A stretch of DNA of 51,462 nt from an uncultured Pelagibacteraceae bacterium (GCA_902606645.1 CACLHJ010000003.1:1-51462); one strand, 5' to 3'. Positions 1-8,931 are shown, numbered from the stretch's first letter. Numbers and translations: made by a program. The notes: a model not told the origin generated them from the letters alone.

Positions 1-340
1 GATTTTTCTTCTTAGTTTCGTATTCATCTAAATTTCTTGCAGTATCAATTGACTCAGCTAGATTTATGAAATTTATGAAATGAGTAAATGCTCTAGTTAG
101 TCTGAGTGTATCTCTTGGATTACTTTTTCTTACTGTTTTAACTAGTTTTTTAAAAGAATTTTTATTTTTAAGATTTATTTTATTGGCTTTTGAGAGTTTC
201 CTTACCTTTTCGACTAGTTTGAAAAACTTTATACCTTCTTGCTCTTTAATTACTTCACCAAGAATATTTCCAAGATAACTGATATCTTCTCTAAGCAACT
301 TTGTAGGTATTCTCTCATAATAAAGATCTCTTTTTTTCAT
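1..340 (-). CDS. ppc: Phosphoenolpyruvate carboxylase, N-terminal part (cut by window edge)
   Basis: The frame opens with ATG at 340 and reads leftwards without a stop to base 1, so only about 113 N-terminal residues are present. They show the usual PEPC opening: LREDISYLGNILGEVIKEQ, then a helix ending VEKVRKLSK, then RAFTHFINFINLAE, matching the RAFxxFLNLANxAE segment of bacterial PEPC. The enzyme carboxylates PEP to oxaloacetate (anaplerosis) in the cytoplasm. The catalytic C-terminal domain lies outside the window. The start region overlaps the 3' end of the SMP-30 gene by 26 bases. Family assignment rests on the N-terminal domain only. Confidence 0.85.
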   Translation of the reverse strand, partial: MKKRDLYYERIPTKLLREDISYLGNILGEVIKEQEGIKFFKLVEKVRKLSKANKINLKNKNSFKKLVKTVRKSNPRDTLRLTRAFTHFINFINLAESIDTARNLDEYETKKKN

Positions 341-1241
341 TAATTAAAACAAATTTTTTTTGTAAAATTCCTTTAGAGTTAGTTTTTACACTAAATAAAG
401 CTCCAGAGTATCTATATTTTCGCAATTCTGCAGTGTTCATACCTTTTGTTGCTGAAGTTACAAAAAGTTCATTATTTTTTTGACCACCAAATGTGCAATT
501 TGTAATATTTTTTGCAGGGAATTGAATTCTATGGATTAATTTTGCCTTGCTATTAAATACTGAAATACAAGCTCCATGGTAATGAGCTACCCATAGATTT
601 TTTTTATTATCTAAAGTCATTCCATCTGGAACTCCTTCTTTTCCAGAAAAGGTTTTAAAAATTTTTTTGTATATAATTTTATTATTTTTATTAATTTTAA
701 TTTTATAAATTTTTTTTTTAGAACTATCGGTATGGTAAAAATTAAACTGATCAATGAAAGCGGGTCCATTTGTTATTCTATAATTTTTATCAACTTTAGT
801 TAGTAATAAATTTTTATCTAATTTATAGAGTGATCCTTTTTCAATTTTTCTTTCTAAATTATCCATAGTGCCAAACCATAGATTTCCAGCTGGATCAGTT
901 TTACCATCATTGGTTCTGTTTAGTTTAATATTTGGTTCGATTAATATTGATTTAATAATTTTTTTTGATTTGAGATTTTGAATTCTAATTTCTCCTTGTA
1001 ATCCCAATATAAATATGTTTTTTTTAACATAAGACAAAAAACCAATCTCTTTATTTACTTTAATATGTTTTTTTTTATTATTTTTAATATTTAAAATAAA
1101 GATTTTCTTTTTTTTTATGTCAACAAAATAGATTGAATTATGCTCTTTAACCCATAATGTTCCTTCACCCAATTTGCATTTACTATTCCAAATAACTTTT
1201 GGCTCTGAAGTTTTGATTTTATTCATTAACTTCAAATTCAT
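315..1241 (-). CDS. SMP-30/gluconolactonase family sugar lactonase
   Basis: 308 residues, the normal size for the SMP-30/regucalcin six-bladed beta-propeller family, which hydrolyses sugar-acid lactones using a divalent metal. Visible family marks are the opening KLGEGTLW (metal-ligand Glu), NRTNDGKTDPAGNLWFGTMD in the middle (metal-binding Asn and Asp region) and VPDGMTLDNKKNLWVAHY (conserved Asp) near residue 205. No signal peptide, so probably cytoplasmic. It overlaps the end of the upstream enolase-superfamily gene by 23 bases and is probably the last gene of the sugar-acid operon. Very rich in Lys, Asn and Ile. An internal Met at residue 6 is an alternative start. The substrate lactone cannot be read from sequence. 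Confidence 0.85.
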   Translation of the reverse strand: MNLKLMNKIKTSEPKVIWNSKCKLGEGTLWVKEHNSIYFVDIKKKKIFILNIKNNKKKHIKVNKEIGFLSYVKKNIFILGLQGEIRIQNLKSKKIIKSILIEPNIKLNRTNDGKTDPAGNLWFGTMDNLERKIEKGSLYKLDKNLLLTKVDKNYRITNGPAFIDQFNFYHTDSSKKKIYKIKINKNNKIIYKKIFKTFSGKEGVPDGMTLDNKKNLWVAHYHGACISVFNSKAKLIHRIQFPAKNITNCTFGGQKNNELFVTSATKGMNTAELRKYRYSGALFSVKTNSKGILQKKFVLINEKKRSLL

Positions 1242-2391
1242 TTATAAAGTCTTTATTAGGATTAATGCCTATACCAATATTATCACTGACTGATGCAAAT
1301 CCATTATGTTCTTTCACCTGCTTTAAAATCGAAAAATCTTTATCTGGAAGATCTGTAATAAAAATATTTTTTTCTGTAGTATCAAATTCTAACATAGATT
1401 TTGAAGGAAATAATCCACCTGGCATATCTGGTTGAGCTGTTAGCAAGTGTAAATTAACAGCTATACTTATAGCTGACCCCCAAACATGATTTATAACTGG
1501 GATAAAATTAGCTTGAGCTAGTGCTGAAACTTTCAAATACTCAGTAATTCCTCCTAAGCCACAAACTTCTGGCTGAGCAATATCTATACAATTGTTTGAG
1601 ATTAATTTATTCCAACCATATTTTGTAAATTCAGCCTCACCACCTGCAATACTTGTAGAAATTCTGCTTCTTAATTGTCGATACCCTTCATAATCCTCTG
1701 GTGCAACTGGCTCCTCAAACCAAAATATATCCAATTCATCTAAGCCTTTTCCCACATATGTGGCGTCTTTTAGGTTATATGCATGATTGGCATCTACCAT
1801 CAGCTTAAAGTCTTTACCTATACTTTCCCTAACCGCTTGTACTAATTTTAGATCTTCCTTTGCACCTAAACCTATTTTCATTTTCATGGCTTTAAAATTT
1901 TTAGACTTAATTTCTTTCGCCTCCTCTTTAAATAGATTTATTAATTCGGCAGTAGATTTTTTTTGTAACATCATCCCATATCCATAAACTGGAATATGTT
2001 CATTGCATTTTCCTCCTAGAAGTTGATAAAGAGGTGCTTTAGTTTTTTTTCCAAGAATGTCCCACAAAGCAATATCAACACCTGATAAAGCTTGTATAGG
2101 CATTCCTTTTTGTCCGCTATCTCTTAAAAGATTATATACTTTCTGCCAAATGTACTCTTTATTTAAAGGGTCTTCTCCAATTATTAAAGGCTGTATAACT
2201 TTTTCAACAATATATTTATTTGCAAGAGCAATATTACCTGGTCCAAAACATTCTCCCCATCCAGTTATACCTTCATCGGTCTCAACCTCTACAAGATGAG
2301 CAGTTCGGTGTTTATAATATTGTTGAGAATAACCTAGTTCTTTATCTAACTCATATCTAAGTACATGACTTTTAATAGAAGTTATCTTCAC
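1219..2391 (-). CDS. Enolase-superfamily sugar-acid dehydratase/cycloisomerase (D-galactarolactone cycloisomerase-like)
   Basis: 390 residues with the two-domain mandelate racemase/muconate lactonizing enzyme layout. Catalytic set seen: KxK at 170-172 (AMKMKIG), metal ligands D200 (MVDANHAY), E226 (WFEEP) and E252 (AGGEAE), and general base H302 (INHVWGS). The spacing and the segments LSGVDIALWDILGK and DANHAY-WFEEPVAPE resemble D-galactarolactone cycloisomerase (Gci) of the oxidative galacturonate pathway more than classical mandelate racemase. Mg2+-dependent abstraction of the alpha proton of a sugar acid or lactone is expected. Neighbours (lactonase, FAH hydrolase, SDR, TRAP uptake) support sugar-acid breakdown. 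L-fuconate or related acid dehydratase activity is an alternative. Confidence 0.82.
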   Translation of the reverse strand: MKITSIKSHVLRYELDKELGYSQQYYKHRTAHLVEVETDEGITGWGECFGPGNIALANKYIVEKVIQPLIIGEDPLNKEYIWQKVYNLLRDSGQKGMPIQALSGVDIALWDILGKKTKAPLYQLLGGKCNEHIPVYGYGMMLQKKSTAELINLFKEEAKEIKSKNFKAMKMKIGLGAKEDLKLVQAVRESIGKDFKLMVDANHAYNLKDATYVGKGLDELDIFWFEEPVAPEDYEGYRQLRSRISTSIAGGEAEFTKYGWNKLISNNCIDIAQPEVCGLGGITEYLKVSALAQANFIPVINHVWGSAISIAVNLHLLTAQPDMPGGLFPSKSMLEFDTTEKNIFITDLPDKDFSILKQVKEHNGFASVSDNIGIGINPNKDFINEFEVNE

Positions 2392-2397
2392 AATAAT

Positions 2398-3240
2398 TTA
2401 TAAAGCAATTACTTTAGAGTTCTGTTCACCTAAATTTTCAACTGATAATTTCATTGTGTCACCAGCTTTTAAAAATTGCTGAGGTTTCATACCCATTCCA
2501 ACTCCAGGAGGAGTTCCAGTAGTAATGATGTCACCAGGTTGTAGAGACATATACTTACTTAAGTAGGAAACAATAAAATTAACATTAAATATCATAGTAT
2601 TTGTGTTTCCTCTTTGCATTTTATTTCCATTAACATCTAAACTCATTTTTAAATTATTGATATCTGAAATTTCGTCTTTAGTTACCATGTAAGGTCCAAT
2701 TGGCCCGTAAGTATCATGAGATTTTCCTTTAACCCATTGACCCATTTTTTCTATTTGCCACTCTCGTTCACTGATATCGTTTACTAAGCAATATCCTAAA
2801 ATGTGATCTTGAGATTGATCTTCAGATATGTGTTTAGTTTCTTTTCCAATAATAATTCCTAATTCAACTTCCCAATCAAGTTTTTTTGATCCTGAGACAA
2901 TTTCAATATCATCGTTAGGACCATTAATACAGCTTGTAGCTTTCATAAACACTATTGGTTCAGATGGAGCTTCTGCACCAGTTTCTGCAGCGTGGTCAGA
3001 AAAATTTAATCCAATCGCAACAAATTTTCCTGGCTTAGTTATACATGATCCAATCCTCTCACTGCTTGATATTTCAGGGAGTGTTGAGAGATCCGCACTT
3101 TGTAATTTTGAAATAGTTTCAAAATTTAAATGATGAGGATTTAAGTCCTCAACATGTGAACTGATATCTCTAATTTTACCATCTTTGTCTAACGCTGCAG
3201 GTTTTTCTTTACCCTTTTGTCCTACTCTTAATAATTTCAT
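2398..3240 (-). CDS. Fumarylacetoacetate hydrolase family protein (acylpyruvase-type)
   Basis: 280 residues. FAH-fold marks: metal ligands in DWEVELGIIIGK (ExE) around 123-134 and the Asp of VNDISEREWQ, the KGKSHDTYGPIGP loop carrying a conserved Lys, and TTGTPPGVGMG near the C-terminus. Relatives cleave C-C bonds in 2,4-diketo acids; those sitting beside a 2-keto-3-deoxy-sugar-acid dehydrogenase (as here) act as 2,4-diketo-3-deoxy-L-rhamnonate/fuconate hydrolases, yielding pyruvate plus a hydroxy acid. That role is inferred from context. Six bases separate it from the downstream dehydratase and 22 from the SDR upstream, so co-transcription is likely. Cytoplasmic. Confidence 0.83.
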   Translation of the reverse strand: MKLLRVGQKGKEKPAALDKDGKIRDISSHVEDLNPHHLNFETISKLQSADLSTLPEISSSERIGSCITKPGKFVAIGLNFSDHAAETGAEAPSEPIVFMKATSCINGPNDDIEIVSGSKKLDWEVELGIIIGKETKHISEDQSQDHILGYCLVNDISEREWQIEKMGQWVKGKSHDTYGPIGPYMVTKDEISDINNLKMSLDVNGNKMQRGNTNTMIFNVNFIVSYLSKYMSLQPGDIITTGTPPGVGMGMKPQQFLKAGDTMKLSVENLGEQNSKVIAL

Positions 3241-3262
3241 AATTCTCCTTTTTGTTATTTAA

Positions 3263-4006
3263 TTATATTGAAATCCCACCATCAACAGAAATTGTTGTAC
3301 CTGTTGTAAATGTTGCATCATCACTAGCTAAATAAACCGCCACAGCTGCTATTTCTTCAGCAGTACCTAATCTTCCCATTGGTTGTCTTGCTATAAAATC
3401 TTTTTTAGCCTGAACAGGGTCAGGACTTTGGTTAACCCTATCTTGCCAAGAAGGTGAGAAAACTGTTCCTGGTGCAATCGAATTACATCTTATATTTTGT
3501 TTAACAAAATCGGCTGCAATTGATTTAGTCAATCCAATCACAGCTCCTTTTGTTGTTCCATATACAAATCTATTTGGGAAACCTTTTAAACTAGAAGCAC
3601 AAGATGAAACATTGATAATGCTTCCACCATTTTGTTTTACCATTAGTGGTAATATTGCTTTACACATAAAATACATAGATTTTACATTTACATTACTCGA
3701 GAAATCCCAATCTTTTTCCTCGCAATCAAGAATAGTTCCATGATGAACAAATCCAACTGCATTAAATAAAACATCTACTTTATCTAAAGATTTAGTAAAA
3801 TTTAAAATTGCGTTATTATCAGTTGAGTCCAAAGTTTTCACTTCAATACTAGAAAATTCTTTATTTAAATCAGCTAAGGTTTTATCATTTAAATCTGTTG
3901 CAGTAACATGTGCTCCTTCATTATGAAATGCAATGGCTGTTGCTTTACCAATCCCCTGTCCTGCCGCAGTGACCACAATTTTTTTACCTTCTAATCTTTT
4001 GCTCAT
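3263..4006 (-). CDS. SDR oxidoreductase, 2-keto-3-deoxy-L-fuconate dehydrogenase-like
   Basis: 247 residues, classical short-chain dehydrogenase. NAD-binding TAAGQGIGKA at 13-22, VGF motif after NA at about 83, catalytic Ser in NVSSCAS (134-135), and Y149-K153 in YGTTKG. The Asp after the second strand (ATDLND) favours NAD over NADP. Segments VLFNAVGFVHHG, KGFPNRFVYGTTKGAVIGLTKS and RQPMGRLGTAEEIA closely resemble 2-keto-3-deoxy-L-fuconate dehydrogenases and the DHRS6/BDH2 group. It overlaps the upstream GarR-like gene by 4 bases. Together with the adjacent FAH hydrolase it would form the dehydrogenase-hydrolase pair of a non-phosphorylating deoxy-sugar or sugar-acid route. Confidence 0.85.
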   Translation of the reverse strand: MSKRLEGKKIVVTAAGQGIGKATAIAFHNEGAHVTATDLNDKTLADLNKEFSSIEVKTLDSTDNNAILNFTKSLDKVDVLFNAVGFVHHGTILDCEEKDWDFSSNVNVKSMYFMCKAILPLMVKQNGGSIINVSSCASSLKGFPNRFVYGTTKGAVIGLTKSIAADFVKQNIRCNSIAPGTVFSPSWQDRVNQSPDPVQAKKDFIARQPMGRLGTAEEIAAVAVYLASDDATFTTGTTISVDGGISI

Positions 4007-4872
4007 TTTTTATTCATCCTTTCAATTTCCATATACAGTGAGCTATGATCTTTATTTCCATGATCATTTTCAACTAAAGTTTTATACATTTCTTTAACTA
4101 AATTTGAAATAGGTAAATGAGTATTAAAATTGTTTGCACAATCTAAAATATTATTCATATCTTTTAAATGAGTAGAAGTTTTTCCTTTTGGACTAAAATC
4201 CTTTTCAATCATTCTTTTTCCATGAGTTTGTAAAATTTTACTATCTGCCCAACCACCAGATAAAGCACTAATCATTTTGACAGGATCTGCTCCTGCTTTC
4301 TCACATAACGTTACGGCTTCCGCTACTGCACCAATTGTTAGGCCTACAATTATTTGGTTTGCAAGTTTTGATACTTGGCCACTACCTACTGGACCCACCA
4401 ATGTTGGATTTCCCATTGTCTTTAAAATTTCACATGCTTTATTGAAAACATCTTGCTCACCTCCTACCATAATTGCTAATGATGCCTCCTCTGCACCAAT
4501 GGTTCCACCTGATACGGGTGCATCAAGATAATTTATATTTTTTGATTTTACATTATTTCCATGATTAATTGCTGTTGATGGTTTTACTGAGCTCATATCA
4601 ATTACTGTAGCTTCTGATTTTAAACTTCCTAAAAAGTCAGAGCTACCCATAATCTCATCAACGGCGGTATCGTCTGTTAGCATCGTAATGACTACATCAC
4701 TGTCACTTACAGCCTCTTTAATTGAACTTGATATCTCTGCACCCTGATCTTTTAAAGGAGCAGCTTTAATTTGAGATCTGTTAAAAGCTTTTAAATTATA
4801 TCCTGCTTTTAATATATTTTTAGCCATTGGTAGGCCCATAAGACCTGTCCCAATAAAACCAATTTTCATCAT
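4003..4872 (-). CDS. Beta-hydroxyacid dehydrogenase, tartronate semialdehyde reductase (GarR)-like
   Basis: 289 residues. N-terminal Rossmann motif GFIGTGLMGLPMAKNIL; substrate-binding DAPVSGGTIGAEEASLAIMVGG at about 118-139; catalytic Lys in GQVSKLANQI near 170; C-terminal KDMNNILDCAN helix. This is the HIBADH/GarR family, which reduces small semialdehydes such as tartronate semialdehyde to D-glycerate with NAD(P)H. The sugar-acid context favours a GarR role, but 3-hydroxyisobutyrate dehydrogenase or a related activity cannot be excluded. Two consecutive ATG codons occur; the first overlaps the dctM stop by one base (TAATG), suggesting translational coupling. A second homologue lies at 13155-14012. 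Confidence 0.85.
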   Translation of the reverse strand: MMKIGFIGTGLMGLPMAKNILKAGYNLKAFNRSQIKAAPLKDQGAEISSSIKEAVSDSDVVITMLTDDTAVDEIMGSSDFLGSLKSEATVIDMSSVKPSTAINHGNNVKSKNINYLDAPVSGGTIGAEEASLAIMVGGEQDVFNKACEILKTMGNPTLVGPVGSGQVSKLANQIIVGLTIGAVAEAVTLCEKAGADPVKMISALSGGWADSKILQTHGKRMIEKDFSPKGKTSTHLKDMNNILDCANNFNTHLPISNLVKEMYKTLVENDHGNKDHSSLYMEIERMNKK

Positions 4873-6185
4873 TATTTTGGTTTAAATTCGTGGAAATTTT
4901 GTGTCATTGCCTCAGGGAAAAACATTACACATGCAAGTACAATCAATTGAATTACTATAAATGGAGCAAAACCTCTAAATATATCTGTTAAAGATATATG
5001 CGGTGGTGCTACAGACTTTAAGTAGAAAGCTGCGGGTCCAAATGGAGGACTTAAGAATGAAACTTGCATATTCACACAAAATAAAATTCCAAACCAAATT
5101 GGATCAAATCCAAGTGCAATAACAATCGGTAAAAATACTGGCATCGCTAATAACACAATCCCAACCCAATCCATAAATGCTCCCATTATCAAAAACATTA
5201 TTTGCATCATAAAAATTAGATACATTGGTTTTAAATCATAAGCTAAGATAGTCTCTGCAACATATTTTGGACCTCCTGCAAGAGAATAGGCGCCTGCTAA
5301 AACTGTAGCACCGAAAGTAATAGTTAAAATAGTTCCTGACGCTTTAAATGTTCTAGTTAATGCATCTTTAAATAAAAACCATGTTAATTCTTTTCTAGCA
5401 AAAATTATGATTAATGTAGCCACAACACCCATTCCAGCTGCCTCTGTGATACCAGTTATACCTGAATAAATTGAACCTAAAACAATTATCACTATTCCTA
5501 TTGGTGGTAAAAGACCTGGAAGATATGACATTTTTTCTTTTAAAGTTAAAGGCGCTTCATCACTTAATGGTGCAAGATGTGGTTGTAATCTTGTTCTAAT
5601 TAAAATGTAAGTAATGATTAAACCTGAAATCATTAAACCTGGAACTATAGCTTCTTGAAATAACATTGTAATTGATGTTTCTGTCGTTAAACCGTAAATG
5701 ATTAAAACAATAGATGGGGGTATCATTGTACCTAAAGAGCCTGAGGCACAAATAATTCCAATAGACATATCTTGATCGTATTTTAATCTCAACATTTGAG
5801 GTAGTGCAATCAATCCTAATAGAACTATTTCTCCTCCAATAATTCCACTCATCGCAGCCATAATTGTTGCCATGATTGCAGTAACAACACCTACCCCACC
5901 TCTTGTTTTTCTTAACCACGCATTCAAAGCATCATATAAATCTCTTGCTATGTTTGAGCGTTCAAGTAAGGAGGCCATAAATATAAATAAAGGTACTGAT
6001 AAAAAAGAATAAGTAACAACTAGAGAATAATATCTTGAGAGTAAGATACCTAATGCATGCTCACCAATATAGAGAAATACTAACACCGCACCCATAAAAC
6101 CTGAGGCAAAACCCATTGGAACACCAATAGATATAAGAATTAATAAACCAACTATAAGTATTAATGAAAGTGATCCTATTTCCAT
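4872..6185 (-). CDS. dctM: TRAP transporter large permease (DctM)
   Basis: 437 residues with about 12 hydrophobic segments; the family's glycine- and proline-rich pattern is clear (GVPMGFASGFMGAVLVF, FLSVPLFIFMASLLERSNIA, SGSLGTMIPPSIVLIIYG, FMDWVGIVLLAMPVFLPI). DctM is the transport subunit that couples Na+ inflow to uptake of the solute delivered by DctP. It lies 1 base from dctQ and is followed with a one-base overlap by the GarR-like gene, so transporter and catabolic genes form one operon. Substrate is probably an organic or sugar acid, given the surrounding enzymes. Confidence 0.93.
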   Translation of the reverse strand: MEIGSLSLILIVGLLILISIGVPMGFASGFMGAVLVFLYIGEHALGILLSRYYSLVVTYSFLSVPLFIFMASLLERSNIARDLYDALNAWLRKTRGGVGVVTAIMATIMAAMSGIIGGEIVLLGLIALPQMLRLKYDQDMSIGIICASGSLGTMIPPSIVLIIYGLTTETSITMLFQEAIVPGLMISGLIITYILIRTRLQPHLAPLSDEAPLTLKEKMSYLPGLLPPIGIVIIVLGSIYSGITGITEAAGMGVVATLIIIFARKELTWFLFKDALTRTFKASGTILTITFGATVLAGAYSLAGGPKYVAETILAYDLKPMYLIFMMQIMFLIMGAFMDWVGIVLLAMPVFLPIVIALGFDPIWFGILFCVNMQVSFLSPPFGPAAFYLKSVAPPHISLTDIFRGFAPFIVIQLIVLACVMFFPEAMTQNFHEFKPK

Positions 6186-6186
6186 T

Positions 6187-6756
6187 TTATTTCAACTCTT
6201 TAGAAGGGTCGTATTGTTTTTCTTTAGGATTTCTCCAATCAATAATTAAATTATTTACAGATTGAACGGCAATAAGAAATACACATATAAGTGTTAAAGG
6301 CTTCATGGTAGCAGGGATAGGTGGATCCCAATATGTTGCAAATCTCTCCCAATTTACAAATGATCTAACTGCATCTTCCATACCTCCATAGATTACAGCA
6401 GCTGCAAAAAGTACAATAACTAGTGTGCTAATTACGTCAAAAATTCTCTGGGTTGGTCTACTGACCCAATCATATAATAATACTATTCTAATATGGCTTC
6501 TTAACCTTGTTGCATAAATTCCACCAACTAAATAACAAACACCAGCTAACCATAAGCATAATTCATTTGCCCACAGAGTTGGTTTAAAAACTACGTACCT
6601 CATAAAAATTTCGTACATCATGACAAGTACGATTACGGGTATTAGATATTTAATTGTATGACTTAAAAATAAAGAAATTCTATCAATCCAATTTATTGGA
6701 AAATCATCTTTGCTTGCAACTTTTTGATTTTGTTCTTCTAATTGTTTGTCAAGCAT
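6187..6756 (-). CDS. dctQ: TRAP transporter small permease (DctQ)
   Basis: 189 residues with four hydrophobic segments and the DctQ marks FMRYVVFKPTLWANELCLWLAG and TRLRSHIRIVLLYDW (the conserved E and the xxHIRV stretch of the family). It is the membrane partner of DctM in tripartite TRAP uptake. It starts about 66 bases downstream of the dctP stop, with a strong hairpin in the gap, and ends one base before dctM. About 25 polar residues precede the first membrane helix. Confidence 0.9.
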   Translation of the reverse strand: MLDKQLEEQNQKVASKDDFPINWIDRISLFLSHTIKYLIPVIVLVMMYEIFMRYVVFKPTLWANELCLWLAGVCYLVGGIYATRLRSHIRIVLLYDWVSRPTQRIFDVISTLVIVLFAAAVIYGGMEDAVRSFVNWERFATYWDPPIPATMKPLTLICVFLIAVQSVNNLIIDWRNPKEKQYDPSKELK

Positions 6757-6779
6757 AAGATAAAATTTTAAATTAATAA

Positions 6780-6801
6780 GAAGGGCCTTTTCAGGCCCTT
6801 C
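6780..6801 (-). promoter_or_regulatory. Intercistronic stem-loop between dctP and dctQ
   Basis: Perfect 8-bp inverted repeat GAAGGGCC / GGCCCTTC with a 6-base loop, the most GC-rich hairpin in this part of the window. In the minus-strand transcript it follows the dctP stop by about 21 bases. The following bases read TTATTAATTTAAAA, not a clean U-tract, so partial termination or mRNA 3'-end protection is more likely than full termination. Either would raise the amount of binding protein relative to permease. Confidence 0.65.
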
Positions 6802-6822
6802 AAGATTTTAATGTGCTACTAA

Positions 6823-7839
6823 TTATAGGATACCGTTAGCTTTCATGTAAGCTGTATGTATATCTATAAGAGCATTTGCTTCAGGAGATTTTTTTCTCCA
6901 TTCCTCCCAAGCACCAAGAGCAGCTTGTCTAAATTTAGCTCTATCTGCTTTAGACCAGTCATGAAGAGTAACACCCATTTCTTTTAAAGCTTTTACAGCT
7001 TCTGCGTTCTTTCTCTCAACTAGACTTGTGATAGTTCTTCCACAAATTTCAATAGCTGCTTTCATTGCACCTTTTTCATGCGGCTTTAATTTATTCCATA
7101 CTTTAGAATTACAAGCTAAATGGTCAGCTGGCATTGAGTGGAAACCTGGATATGTAGCATATTTATTTTGCTCATAGTGTCCACCTGCATAGTTAGTTGC
7201 TAAAGATGAATAGTCAGCACCATCAATTAGACCTGTTTGTAAAGCAGTTGGAACTTCACCAAAGTCCATAACGATTGGCTTCGCACCTAATGCAGTAAAG
7301 ATCATACTTTCCATACCTGGAGGTGATCTAAATTTAAAGTCTTTAATAGATGCAACATCTGGAATTGGTTTACTAGATATTAGAGACTCATGTCCTGGTA
7401 TCCACCAACCAATTAAAGTCATTCCATATTTATTATAAAGTGCATCCACAGCCTCTTGAGCTCCAGGGAACTTTAAGAAGTCATATTGTTGATATGGGTT
7501 ATCATATCCACCCATTACATCACCTGCAAATTGAAACGCTGCGTTTTTACCAGTTTGATAACCAGCACCAGTCATATCACAGTCGATAATTCCAGTTTGA
7601 GCAGAGTTAAATACCTCAGCAGATTTTCCTGTTACAGAAGATGAGTAGAACATTTCTACTTTTAAGCTTCCACCAGAAAACATTTCTACGTTTTTTGCGA
7701 ATTGAGCTGCAACTTCACCATTTGGTGAACTAGCAGTAAAGTGTGTTTCAATCTTTAAAGTCTTTGCATTTGCAGAGCCAAATAAAGCAACTGAAACAAT
7801 AGCTATAGCAGCTATAGTTTTTGATATTAATTTAAACAT
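6823..7839 (-). CDS. dctP: TRAP transporter substrate-binding protein (DctP)
   Basis: 338 residues from the ATG at 7839, preferred over an upstream in-frame start because it is preceded by GAGGAAG at good spacing and opens a textbook signal peptide ending FGSANA before KTLKIETHFT. Family marks: ETHFTASSPNG, GGSLKVEMFYSSSVTGKSAEVFNSAQTG, and FRSPPGMES carrying the conserved Arg that salt-bridges the substrate carboxylate; then GLIDGADYSS. Periplasmic. It is the first gene of dctPQM, 123 bases downstream of the hydroxyacid dehydrogenase. Substrate is a carboxylated compound, probably a sugar acid, judged from context only. Confidence 0.92.
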   Translation of the reverse strand: MFKLISKTIAAIAIVSVALFGSANAKTLKIETHFTASSPNGEVAAQFAKNVEMFSGGSLKVEMFYSSSVTGKSAEVFNSAQTGIIDCDMTGAGYQTGKNAAFQFAGDVMGGYDNPYQQYDFLKFPGAQEAVDALYNKYGMTLIGWWIPGHESLISSKPIPDVASIKDFKFRSPPGMESMIFTALGAKPIVMDFGEVPTALQTGLIDGADYSSLATNYAGGHYEQNKYATYPGFHSMPADHLACNSKVWNKLKPHEKGAMKAAIEICGRTITSLVERKNAEAVKALKEMGVTLHDWSKADRAKFRQAALGAWEEWRKKSPEANALIDIHTAYMKANGIL

Positions 7840-7892
7840 TATCTTCCTCTCGTTTATGTTTTTTATAAATTTAAACACAAAAGAAATTAGTT

Positions 7893-7912
7893 TTCAACAT
7901 GTGCGCATTGAA
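7893..7912. promoter_or_regulatory. Candidate operator upstream of dctP
   Basis: TTCAA-N10-TTGAA inverted repeat (TTCAACATGTGCGCATTGAA), about 54 bases upstream of the dctP start in the only sizeable gap of this part of the operon. The inner bases CATGTGCGCA are also partly symmetric. It could bind a regulator for the sugar-acid TRAP operon, but no regulator gene is adjacent and no family is assigned. Confidence 0.35.
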
Positions 7913-7962
7913 TTTATGTATAGAAATTATATATATCTTTTAAACTTCAACTTTGAGTTGTG

Positions 7963-8928
7963 TTAAATTACTTTAGAAATCAAAGGTTTATTGTTAAAGA
8001 AACAATAAATGTTATCTACAGCCATCATGCTCATAGCTAATCTAGTCTCATGTGTAGCGCTCCCAATATGTGGTAGTACAAAACAATTATCTAAATTTGT
8101 ATATCTTTTATCTAAATTTGGCTCGTTATTAAAAACATCAAGTCCTGCTGCATAAATTTTTTTATTTTCTAATGCATCTATTAAAGCATCATCATCAATG
8201 GTTGATCCCCTTGAAGTATTAATAACTACAGCATTTTTGTGTAACAAACTAATGGTTGAAGCATTTAGAATATGTTTTGTTTCTTGTGTAGCTGGTGTGT
8301 GAATACTGACAAAATCACACTCAGGTAACATTGAATTTAAATCTGAATAATATTTAGCACCATCTTCTAAATCTTCTGATAATTTATTTCTATTATAATA
8401 AATAATTTTCATTCCGAATGCTTTAGCACTTTTTGCAGCTATACGACCTATTCTTCCCATCCCAATAATTCCAAGAGTTTTACCAGTTACTGAATTACCT
8501 ATCATGAATTTGGTAAGGTCTGGTTTTTGATTTTTCCAATTATCTGTTCTAACTAAATTATAAGCTTCTCCAACTCGTCTTGATGCTGCTAATAGCAAAA
8601 GAATAGTTGTTTCTGCAACTGCTTCATTAAGAACATTTGGAGTATTAGTTACTTTAATTTTTTTTTGTTCTGCAGATTTAATAGAAATATTATCATAACC
8701 TACACCCACCTGAGCTATAATTTTTAATTTTCCATTTAAATTATTGAAAAAGTTCTCGCTAATTTTATCAAAACCTGTTGAAATCATTCCATCATATTCG
8801 TTTATAATTTTTATTAATTCACTTTCTGGAATAGGCTGATCTTTAAGATTAAGCGTTACATCAAATTCTTTTTTAAGTTTTTCCTCTGCTAAATCAGAAA
8901 TTTTTCTAGAAACTAATATTTTTGGCAT
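7963..8928 (-). CDS. D-2-hydroxyacid dehydrogenase (glyoxylate/hydroxypyruvate reductase type)
   Basis: 321 residues. NAD-binding GKTLGIIGMGRIGRIAAKSAKAFG in the middle; catalytic triad residues Arg in INTSRGSTID, Glu in VFNNEPNLD and His in VLPHIGSATHETR, the HIGSAT form typical of GhrB/glyoxylate-hydroxypyruvate reductases rather than phosphoglycerate dehydrogenase. N-terminal substrate motif AQVGVGYDNI. It would reduce glyoxylate, hydroxypyruvate or a related 2-keto acid to the D-hydroxy acid in the cytoplasm. It sits 3 bases downstream of the sugar-acid dehydratase gene, so it probably handles a keto acid arising in the same pathway. Confidence 0.88.
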   Translation of the reverse strand: MPKILVSRKISDLAEEKLKKEFDVTLNLKDQPIPESELIKIINEYDGMISTGFDKISENFFNNLNGKLKIIAQVGVGYDNISIKSAEQKKIKVTNTPNVLNEAVAETTILLLLAASRRVGEAYNLVRTDNWKNQKPDLTKFMIGNSVTGKTLGIIGMGRIGRIAAKSAKAFGMKIIYYNRNKLSEDLEDGAKYYSDLNSMLPECDFVSIHTPATQETKHILNASTISLLHKNAVVINTSRGSTIDDDALIDALENKKIYAAGLDVFNNEPNLDKRYTNLDNCFVLPHIGSATHETRLAMSMMAVDNIYCFFNNKPLISKVI

Positions 8929-8931
8929 ATA

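Noticed and set aside
5596-5919. 107-residue frame inside dctM
   Set aside because: It is an out-of-frame shadow with Arg/Tyr/Asn-rich random composition inside a well-supported permease gene.
6823-7878. Longer start of DctP at 7878
   Set aside because: It adds 13 charged residues ahead of the signal peptide; the ATG at 7839 is preceded by GAGGAAG.
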